From: Candidatus Microgenomates bacterium
GTDB taxonomy: Bacteria > Patescibacteriota > Dojkabacteria > SC72
Direction of reading: 5' to 3'
Assembly: GCA_012797935.1 (NCBI GenBank)
Contig: JAAZOC010000013.1
Coordinates: forward strand, 1 to 5,051
DNA length: 5,051 bases
Below the pieces are notes generated by a model. It saw only the letters and a program-made list of their open reading frames with translations, searched no databases and was not told where the DNA came from. Position numbers and translations under genes: made by a program. Positions 1 to 5,051 of this stretch are shown here, piece by piece. Each line of letters opens with the position of its first letter. Position 1 is the first letter of the stretch.

Positions 1-1860
1 TATCTATGGTATGGTATGCCTGAATTTGTAACTGCTATATATGTTGTTGGTTACTATATTAAACAAGCAAGTGTACTTTCTGGTATTGAAAAAAGACAAG
101 TTCAATTCTATGCGGTTGGTGGAGTAATTATGTTGATACCTGTATTTGTCTTTGATTTCTTACTACCTTTAGTGTTTAAAGATACTTCTTTTTACAAATT
201 TAGTACTTTGGGTAATGTTGTTTGGACTATGATTGTTGGTTACTCAATCCTCACTACTAGATTTTTAGATGTAAGAGTTGTTGTTGGTTCTGCAATATCA
301 ACATTCCTTAAAACCATATTTACACTTGGAGCATTGCTACTGGTAATATATGTTCTTGAACCTTTGTGGGGTATTACATTCTCTTTGCAGGGAATCATAA
401 AGCTTTTTGTAATCTCAATTGTTGTCACTTTAGTATTAAACAAAATTTTCTCTGTCATTGAAAACTTTTTGTCTGATCATTTCATATATGTAAAGTATAA
501 TCCTGTAAAAAGTTTGAGAGATTTTGTTGGAAGAAATTCAGAGACTTTAGATATTAAGAAAATATCTGCAAATTTGATCAATTTAATAAATGCTTCTTTT
601 AAACCAAGTATGGTTGAAATGATACTTTTTGATTCTAAGGGTGAAATATTTGTAAATGAAGGTACTATGTCTCCAAATACTGATACTGATGAAGTTTTGA
701 ATGTTCTTGATTCTTGGAGAAAATTAAATAGTAACAGAATATTGGTTTTTTCAGAGTTGCAGAATTATCAAAGAGCTGGGAAGCAGATCATAGATCAAAA
801 AAGATATGAGATTCTTTCTTTCATGAAGAAGAATGGTATAGAAATAATTTTTTCAATAAGAGAGAAAAACAAGTTTGAAGGTATGGTAATGATTGGTGAG
901 AATCAAGATCGAAATTCATATACAGTTGGTGATATGGATTTCTTGGATAATGTTATGCAGAACTGTCATATGGCATTGGTAAGATCTACTCTTTACCTTG
1001 AGTTACAGTCATTTAATCAGACTCTCCAAGAGAAGGTGAATGAGCAGACGAAGGAATTGCAGGTAAAGGTAGAGGAGTTGGAGGATGCACGAAGAAAAGA
1101 GAGAGATATGATAGATATAATGGGGCATGAGTTAAGGACTCCGGCTACCATAGTTAAGTTAAATGCTGGCCTTTTAGAAAAATATATAAACAGTAATCCT
1201 GCAGATTTTAAGAAATACTTGGATAGAATCAAGGGAAGTATTGAAAATGAGATTAAGCTCATTAATACCTTGTTAACAAGTGCTAAATTGGAGGGTAATA
1301 GAGTTGAGATTTGTAATGAAGCGGTTTCTGTAAAGGATGAAATTGAGATGGTTGTACATGGTCATGAAATAGAGGCTCAGAAAAAAGACTTAGTTTTAAT
1401 TAATCAGGTTTTACCAGATACTCCGGCAATATTTGCAGATAAGGTAAGAACTATTGAGATAATAGATAATCTTGTAGGTAATGCAATTAAATATACAAAA
1501 CAAGGTAGTGTAACAATACAAACTGAATATGATGATGAGAATGTAAAGGTCTCAGTTACTGATACAGGTAATGGTATCCCACAAGAAGAGATTGCTAAAT
1601 TAGGTCAGAAATTTCATAGAGTTGATAACTATACAGGTAATGGAAGTGATGTAGAGATAGTTAGACCTGGTGGTACTGGTTTGGGTCTTTTTGTTGTATT
1701 TGGTCTTGTTAACTTGATGAATGGTAAGATATGGGTAGAAAGTGAAGTAGGTAAGGGAAGTAAGTTCATATTTACATTGCCACGATTCAATGGGCAAGAA
1801 GTTAAAGTAACTCATACAGAGAGTAAGAGTATGTTTGAAAGAATGGGTTTAAAGAGATAG
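1..1860 (+). CDS. Multi-TM sensor histidine kinase (GAF-like, HisKA, HATPase_c), 5'-partial
   Basis: Membrane sensor kinase that autophosphorylates a histidine and passes the phosphate to a response regulator, which is not in this window. The frame is open to base 1, so the ATG at 16 is probably internal and the N-terminal membrane region is incomplete. Numbering from that ATG: about five hydrophobic segments lie in residues 3-146, resembling the C-terminal part of the 7TM sensor region of such kinases. A GAF-like region (about 160-325) and a coiled coil (about 330-365) follow. The HisKA H-box is HELRTP with phospho-acceptor H371; its HExxT form is typical of kinases that also act as phosphatases. 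The ATPase domain shows an N-box around N489, G1 box DTGNGIP from D516, F-box-like KFHRVDNY, and G2 box GGTGLGL from G552. A tail of about 25 residues ends at TAG. All catalytic boxes are intact. The signal is unknown. Confidence 0.93.
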   Translation, partial: YLWYGMPEFVTAIYVVGYYIKQASVLSGIEKRQVQFYAVGGVIMLIPVFVFDFLLPLVFKDTSFYKFSTLGNVVWTMIVGYSILTTRFLDVRVVVGSAISTFLKTIFTLGALLLVIYVLEPLWGITFSLQGIIKLFVISIVVTLVLNKIFSVIENFLSDHFIYVKYNPVKSLRDFVGRNSETLDIKKISANLINLINASFKPSMVEMILFDSKGEIFVNEGTMSPNTDTDEVLNVLDSWRKLNSNRILVFSELQNYQRAGKQIIDQKRYEILSFMKKNGIEIIFSIREKNKFEGMVMIGENQDRNSYTVGDMDFLDNVMQNCHMALVRSTLYLELQSFNQTLQEKVNEQTKELQVKVEELEDARRKERDMIDIMGHELRTPATIVKLNAGLLEKYINSNPADFKKYLDRIKGSIENEIKLINTLLTSAKLEGNRVEICNEAVSVKDEIEMVVHGHEIEAQKKDLVLINQVLPDTPAIFADKVRTIEIIDNLVGNAIKYTKQGSVTIQTEYDDENVKVSVTDTGNGIPQEEIAKLGQKFHRVDNYTGNGSDVEIVRPGGTGLGLFVVFGLVNLMNGKIWVESEVGKGSKFIFTLPRFNGQEVKVTHTESKSMFERMGLKR

Positions 1861-2607
1861 CCTTTGTATTCTAAACACCTCCGGATATAGTCCTCCTTCA
1901 TTTACATTAATAATACTTTCTACATTCCAGTAATCTTTCTTAAATGTTTCTCTTAACAATACTTTCTCCTGAGTAAGTAGTATCAATTTACCTTTTTTTC
2001 TTAATACTATCCTAGCTAGTTTCTCTAATCCTTCATAAGCAGATATGTTTTCTTCATGATTTCCTACTCGTATACCAAAGGGTAAATTGCTAAGTATTAC
2101 ATCAATATTCTGTTTCCTAAACTTTACATCATTGATATCACTTCTTGCTATCTTGTATCTATCCTCTGGAATATGTGCTGCATTAAAATTGACCTTACTT
2201 TTTACTATTGCATTACCACTTATATCAGAACAGAGAACTCTTTTTATATTAAAATACAAAAGTGCAGTAATTGGTAATACCGATGTACCACAGAAAGGAT
2301 CATATACAATATCATTCTCTCTTAGTTCACTAATCATACACATTATATATGCTAGAGATGGATCTATACCTGCGGGTATGAATTCTTTTCTCCAATCTCT
2401 TTTTGAGAGATTGATATCTTTGTTTTCATTTTGTATGTGTGTTGGAGAGAGAAGATTTCTAAATTCTTCTATATTTTCAATTTCAGATTCAAAGGAAATA
2501 CTTGTCTTTTCCTCTTCTGTTATTTTAATTTCTGGATATTTTTCAAGAAGTTCTTTCTTTACAAAAGTGTTAGTACCTTCTAATGTTTTTAGCTTGTAAA
2601 TAGACAT
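1849..2607 (-). CDS. Trm14/RlmKL-like SAM-dependent RNA methyltransferase
   Basis: Predicted class I methyltransferase of the UPF0020 (RlmKL/Trm14) family, which makes N2-methylguanosine in tRNA or rRNA. Counting from the ATG at 2607 it is 252 aa. The SAM-binding motif I is DPFCGTS (103-109), an acidic strand end CSDIS follows (126-130), and the catalytic motif IV is NLPFG (174-178), a variant of N-P-P-Y/F-G typical of exocyclic-amine methylation. An R-x-W-R...PAGIDPSLA segment (about 70-86) matches the family linker before the Rossmann fold. Only about 70 residues precede that linker, too few for a full NFLD plus THUMP module. An in-frame TTG at 2619 would add four residues, but it nearly abuts the -10-like TATAAT, so ATG 2607 is preferred; a TAA at 2625-2623 blocks longer extension. 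There is no Shine-Dalgarno sequence. Its 3' end overlaps the histidine kinase by 12 bp. The exact RNA target cannot be read from sequence. Confidence 0.88.
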   Translation of the reverse strand: MSIYKLKTLEGTNTFVKKELLEKYPEIKITEEEKTSISFESEIENIEEFRNLLSPTHIQNENKDINLSKRDWRKEFIPAGIDPSLAYIMCMISELRENDIVYDPFCGTSVLPITALLYFNIKRVLCSDISGNAIVKSKVNFNAAHIPEDRYKIARSDINDVKFRKQNIDVILSNLPFGIRVGNHEENISAYEGLEKLARIVLRKKGKLILLTQEKVLLRETFKKDYWNVESIINVNEGGLYPEVFRIQRLSL

Positions 2608-2629
2608 TTTTATTTTCAACCATTATACT
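2601..2629 (+). promoter_or_regulatory. Putative sigma70-type promoter of the M16 peptidase gene
   Basis: TAGACA at 2601-2606 (5 of 6 matches to TTGACA) is followed by a 17-base spacer and TATACT at 2624-2629 (5 of 6 matches to TATAAT). The expected transcription start, about 7 bases past the -10, falls near 2636, only about 5 bases before the ATG at 2642. The mRNA would therefore be nearly leaderless, in agreement with the absence of a Shine-Dalgarno sequence. The -35 hexamer overlaps the start codon of the divergent methyltransferase gene. This is a pattern match, not experimental evidence. Confidence 0.5.
2622..2627 (-). promoter_or_regulatory. Putative -10 element of the methyltransferase gene
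   Basis: The minus strand reads TATAAT here, a perfect -10 consensus ending 14 bases before the ATG at 2607. The implied leader is about 8 bases, with no ribosome binding site. No good -35 hexamer lies 16-18 bases upstream (the best is TAGTTT-like). The element uses the same bases as the -10 of the opposite-strand promoter at 2624-2629, so the two promoters probably cannot be occupied together. The surrounding DNA is A/T-rich, which raises the chance of a random match. Confidence 0.35.
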
Positions 2630-2641
2630 ACTATTCATTAT

Positions 2642-3988
2642 ATGAAACTAATATCACAATTTACTAACAATTATAACAATATTGTATATTCCATCTATGA
2701 GTTGAAAAATGGAATTAAGCTTGTTCATCTTCAAAATCCGACTGACATTGATTTCAATTTCTCGATAACTGTAAGGGCTGGTTCTGTTTATGAATTAAAG
2801 GAGGGAGTTCCAGTAGGTACTTCTCATTTTCTTGAGCATATGCTTTTCAATCCAAACTCTTATTACGAGACTAAGCAAAGTATAAATAGATTTGAGGAAG
2901 GTTCAAAGGATATGCCAAAGATCTCTATAAATGCAACAACGACTAAAAAGAATATATATTTTTCAGGAGGATCAAATTCTAAGGCAAAATTTAAGGTTAT
3001 TGAAAGAGTTGCGAATTTAATAGATTTCCCAAGTAAGAAATTTTCTAACTATATTGAGAAGGACAGAGCAGTGATTTTAGCAGAGAGAAGCAGAAGGCCA
3101 AAGAAGGGCAAAGATCCAAATATTGCATATCAGAAATTTATTTCAGGAAAGGAAGTTGGTGAATTTACTAATAGTATTTTGGGAGAGAGTGAAGATATAC
3201 AAAAAATTTGTGTAAATGATTTGTTTAAATATTTTTCATCAAGATTCACAACAGGTAATGTAATTTTCTCCATTCAAGAAAAGAATAAACTAGATGAAAA
3301 AACAGAGAATCTTTTAGAAGAGATTTCACAGAGATTTAAGAAAGGAGAAGGAGATAATTTTAGAAAGTATAAATTGGAGAATTCGTTAGAATTTGGTGCT
3401 TTTAAAGATGATACTGCAAATGGTGTTTTTGTAAGTTTTAATTATTTTTCAGAACAAGAAGATAAAATCAATTACAGGGAGGATGTAATTAATGATATTG
3501 CTTTTAATATCATTCGAAAATGGGGATTCGACAATCTAAGGGAAAAGAAAGGTCTAGTGTATGAATTCAAGACTTTTTATCTTAATGGCATGTCTTACTA
3601 TCATTGTATTAATGGTATTAAGTTTGTAACTGAGGATTCCAAGTTAGAGGAAATGATTAAGTCCTTTAAGAAAATGATTGAAATTGATATCTTTAAATAC
3701 TTAAAAACTAAAAGTGGAAGAGCATCTTTTGAAGATGTGCTTAGTACATTCATATACCCAAGAAACAAGGGGTACGATGAATGGTTGGCAGAGGATTGTA
3801 CATCAACTCTTTTTGAATCAGGTGAAATCTTTGATGAGAATAAGTATATAGAGGAAGGAAAAAAGGTTGAGCTAGAAGATATTGTTAATTTCTTAAAGAA
3901 GCAATTTAGTACACCTCCACATATTTGGATAGAGAGTGCACATGAAGAAGAAAAAATAATTGAAAGAGTAAAGAAGTATTGGAAATAG
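2642..3988 (+). CDS. M16-family zinc metallopeptidase
   Basis: Insulinase/pitrilysin-type (M16) peptidase, a zinc enzyme with two homologous halves that typically degrades peptides or processes proteins inside a closed chamber. The inverted zinc motif HFLEH lies at residues 62-66: H62 and H66 are predicted ligands and E65 the catalytic base. The third ligand is probably E148 in VILAER, with D141 seven residues earlier where the family usually has a second glutamate. In the C-terminal half, R300-EKKGLV-Y307 matches the R...GLxY signature that completes the active site. At 448 aa it is the size of a single-unit M16 protein of the YmxG/processing-peptidase type, about half of pitrilysin, so it would be expected to dimerise. 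No signal peptide or membrane segment is seen, so it is probably cytoplasmic. ATG 2642 is the first ATG after an in-frame stop at 2597. The gene has its own promoter-like sequence and looks monocistronic. The substrate is unknown. Confidence 0.9.
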   Translation: MKLISQFTNNYNNIVYSIYELKNGIKLVHLQNPTDIDFNFSITVRAGSVYELKEGVPVGTSHFLEHMLFNPNSYYETKQSINRFEEGSKDMPKISINATTTKKNIYFSGGSNSKAKFKVIERVANLIDFPSKKFSNYIEKDRAVILAERSRRPKKGKDPNIAYQKFISGKEVGEFTNSILGESEDIQKICVNDLFKYFSSRFTTGNVIFSIQEKNKLDEKTENLLEEISQRFKKGEGDNFRKYKLENSLEFGAFKDDTANGVFVSFNYFSEQEDKINYREDVINDIAFNIIRKWGFDNLREKKGLVYEFKTFYLNGMSYYHCINGIKFVTEDSKLEEMIKSFKKMIEIDIFKYLKTKSGRASFEDVLSTFIYPRNKGYDEWLAEDCTSTLFESGEIFDENKYIEEGKKVELEDIVNFLKKQFSTPPHIWIESAHEEEKIIERVKKYWK

Positions 3989-4046
3989 TTTGACCTAAAT
4001 ATATATATTTGTAACAATATACTATCTAATATTTAAATATACATTT
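3989..4046 (+). promoter_or_regulatory. A/T-rich spacer, likely promoter region of the ferredoxin operon
   Basis: These 58 bases between the peptidase stop and the ferredoxin ATG are nearly all A and T. Several -10-like hexamers are present: TATACT at 4018-4023, TAATAT at 4027-4032 and TTTAAA at 4032-4037. The last lies 17 bases after TTGTAA (4009-4014) and would give a near-leaderless transcript. TTGACC at 3990-3995 is a good -35 match but is 22 bases from TATACT, too far for a standard pair. Two perfect A/T palindromes occur, at 3997-4010 and 4029-4040. No G/C-rich hairpin with a T-run is seen, so there is no clear terminator for the peptidase gene. The exact promoter is unresolved. Confidence 0.35.
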
Positions 4047-4253
4047 ATGAAAGTATCAATAGACAAGAGTAAATGTGCTATGTGTGGTACATGTGTTGCA
4101 ATTTGTCCTGAAGTATTTGAAATGAAAGATGATGGTAGTGTAGATGTTAAGAAAGAGTTTCAAGGAGTTGAGATAACAGATGAGCAATTAATTGCTAAGA
4201 TTAAGCAGGCTGTTGATTCATGTCCATCTACTGCAATAGTTGTAGAGGAATAG
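4047..4253 (+). CDS. Single-cluster 4Fe-4S ferredoxin
   Basis: Small (68 aa), soluble, acidic electron carrier. C10-x2-C13-x2-C16 plus a distal C59-P is the ligand set of monocluster 4Fe-4S ferredoxins (Bacillus/Thermotoga type). C20-P follows the first three cysteines as in the ancestral two-cluster fold, but the remaining ligands of a second cluster are missing. C20 is therefore a spare cysteine that may be free or disulfide-bonded. The length fits the family. It begins at an ATG without a Shine-Dalgarno sequence and ends two bases before the Nudix gene, so the two are probably cotranscribed. No partner oxidoreductase is visible here, so the redox partner is unknown. Confidence 0.93.
   Translation: MKVSIDKSKCAMCGTCVAICPEVFEMKDDGSVDVKKEFQGVEITDEQLIAKIKQAVDSCPSTAIVVEE
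4246..4249 (+). promoter_or_regulatory. Shine-Dalgarno sequence of the Nudix gene
   Basis: AGGA within AGAGGAA lies in the last codons of the ferredoxin gene, six bases before the ATG at 4256. It supports 4256 over the in-frame ATG at 4220, which would place 12 extra residues deep inside the ferredoxin gene. It is the only clear ribosome binding site before any gene start visible in the window. Confidence 0.55.
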
Positions 4254-4255
4254 GT

Positions 4256-4846
4256 ATGAGTTCTCATCCAGAAAAGATACTTTGTATTAAGGAGAGTCTT
4301 CTTTTTGAAGGTGGCAAATGGAATGGTATAAGGAGAGATGATTTAGATTCTCTTCGTAAAACTATTCTTGATCATATGGAATTTAGAGCTAGGGATATTC
4401 TAGAAGAGGATCCTAATTACAAGCAGGTTATTGCTCAGGTTGTTCTTAAGTACAAGGATAGATATTTTTTACATAGGCAATGTAAGAGGTCTGAAGGTAG
4501 GTTGAATTCTCTCTGTCCATTACCAGTTGGTGGTCATATAGAAGAATTTGATCTTGTGGATGGTAAGGATGTAATTATGGAGGCTTTGGTTCGTGAGATG
4601 AATGAAGAGGTTAATACAAGTGCGAATATTGTTGGAGATGAGTTTCTTGGAGTCATATATATCGAAGATGGTAATCCTGTTAATTATGTTCATATTGGTT
4701 TTGTGTATGTTTTTGAGCTGGATTCAGATGATGTCCATGTTCGTGAGGAAGGTTTGGAAAATATCGGATTTGTAGATATGGAGTATTTAAAAAAACACAG
4801 AGATGAACTAACATATTGGTCTAGAGAAATAATTTCATATCTTTAA
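4256..4846 (+). CDS. Nudix (MutT-like) hydrolase, predicted phosphoesterase
   Basis: Predicted Nudix-fold hydrolase cleaving a nucleoside diphosphate linked to another moiety, with a divalent metal. It has 196 aa from the chosen ATG. The core Nudix signature is PVGGHIEE (90-97) followed by R113-E-M-N-E-E118; E114, E117 and E118 are the expected metal ligands. Between G93 and the REMNEE helix the box is about six residues longer than the G-x5-E-x7-REUxEE consensus, and D105 sits where the upstream glutamate is usual. This, plus about 55 N-terminal residues before the Nudix fold, recalls the predicted phosphoesterase group COG4112 (recalled from memory, not searched). The C-terminal part has the expected strand pattern (VNYVHIGFVYVFEL). 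The product is soluble. It sits two bases after the ferredoxin stop and four before the HIT gene, which suggests one operon. The substrate cannot be predicted. Confidence 0.87.
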   Translation: MSSHPEKILCIKESLLFEGGKWNGIRRDDLDSLRKTILDHMEFRARDILEEDPNYKQVIAQVVLKYKDRYFLHRQCKRSEGRLNSLCPLPVGGHIEEFDLVDGKDVIMEALVREMNEEVNTSANIVGDEFLGVIYIEDGNPVNYVHIGFVYVFELDSDDVHVREEGLENIGFVDMEYLKKHRDELTYWSREIISYL

Positions 4847-4850
4847 ATCT

Positions 4851-5051
4851 ATGGATGATTGTATCTTTTGCAAAATAGTAAAAGGAGATATACCTTGTTA
4901 CAAGGTATATGAGGATGAAGAAGTTATTGCATTTTTGGATATAAAGCCATTAAGTAAGGGGCATGTATTAGTATTACCAAAGAAGCATTTTGAGAATATT
5001 TATGATATACCAGAGGATTTGCTTTGTAAGATAAATGTTGTTGCTAAGAAA
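4851..5051 (+). CDS. HIT (histidine triad) family protein, 3'-partial
   Basis: N-terminal 67 residues of a histidine-triad protein. The family hydrolyses or transfers nucleotides from substrates such as AMP-lysine, AMP-NH2 or dinucleoside polyphosphates. The opening CIFCKI (C4, C7) with H46 in LPKKH matches the zinc-binding version of bacterial HIT proteins, and FLDIKPLSKGH is the characteristic strand-turn region ending at H38. The catalytic HxHxHxx motif lies beyond the right edge; HIT proteins are usually 110-140 aa, so roughly half is missing. The ATG at 4851 is four bases after the Nudix stop, and no Shine-Dalgarno sequence precedes it, so translation may depend on coupling to the upstream gene. 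Confidence 0.92.
   Translation, partial: MDDCIFCKIVKGDIPCYKVYEDEEVIAFLDIKPLSKGHVLVLPKKHFENIYDIPEDLLCKINVVAKK

Noticed and set aside
16..18. ATG at 16 as the true start of the histidine kinase
   Set aside because: The frame is open to base 1, no ribosome binding site is visible in the 15 upstream bases, and the multi-TM sensor region looks truncated if translation starts here.
2087..2599. Long plus-strand open frame (170 codons)
   Set aside because: It lies wholly inside the methyltransferase gene on the other strand, and its translation has low-complexity Ser/Leu/Ile runs and no recognisable motif.
2608..2619. TTG start for the methyltransferase at 2619
   Set aside because: It lies only two bases from the -10-like TATAAT, and an ATG is available at 2607 just before the conserved-looking N-terminus.
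3989..4010. Terminator hairpin after the peptidase gene
   Set aside because: The palindrome is pure A/T with no stable G/C stem followed by a T-run, so it is not a convincing intrinsic terminator.
3601..4017. Minus-strand open frame of 138 codons
   Set aside because: It is antisense to the M16 peptidase C-terminus, is Ser/Ile/Phe-rich as expected of a shadow frame, and has no domain signature.
4220..4255. Twelve-residue N-terminal extension of the Nudix protein
   Set aside because: It would overlap the ferredoxin coding region, whereas ATG 4256 has a well-spaced Shine-Dalgarno sequence.

Overview
The window is A+T-rich and tightly packed. It holds five genes with both or one end visible, plus the start of a sixth, and no intergenic gap exceeds 60 bases. 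All products are bacterial in type. No rRNA, tRNA, CRISPR array, transposon or long repeat is visible. The multi-TM histidine kinase architecture, the minimal single-domain enzymes, the very short spacers and the low G+C together suggest a reduced-genome bacterium, possibly Candidate Phyla Radiation (Patescibacteria). That placement is inferred from style, not from a marker gene.

Left part (1-1860, + strand): the 3' portion of a membrane sensor histidine kinase whose reading frame is still open at base 1, so its true start lies upstream. It ends tail-to-tail with a minus-strand gene (1849-2607) for a compact Trm14/RlmKL-like SAM-dependent RNA methyltransferase; the two coding regions overlap by 12 bp.

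Middle (2601-3988): a divergent intergenic region of only 34 bp separates the methyltransferase from a plus-strand M16-family zinc peptidase (448 aa). Promoter-like elements on the two strands share the same bases here, and the peptidase promoter predicts an almost leaderless mRNA.

Right part (3989-5051, + strand): after a 58-bp, almost purely A/T spacer comes a probable three-gene operon: a small single-cluster 4Fe-4S ferredoxin, a Nudix hydrolase with an expanded Nudix box, and a HIT (histidine triad) nucleotide-binding protein cut off by the right edge. The gaps are 2 and 4 bases. The Nudix and HIT products are both of families acting on nucleotide or nucleoside-phosphate substrates, which hints at nucleotide housekeeping. 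The ferredoxin's link to them is not obvious.

Nothing in the window forms a convincing new multi-gene system. The more interesting points are the shared divergent promoter, the scarcity of Shine-Dalgarno sequences, the THUMP-poor RNA methyltransferase and the unusual Nudix box.
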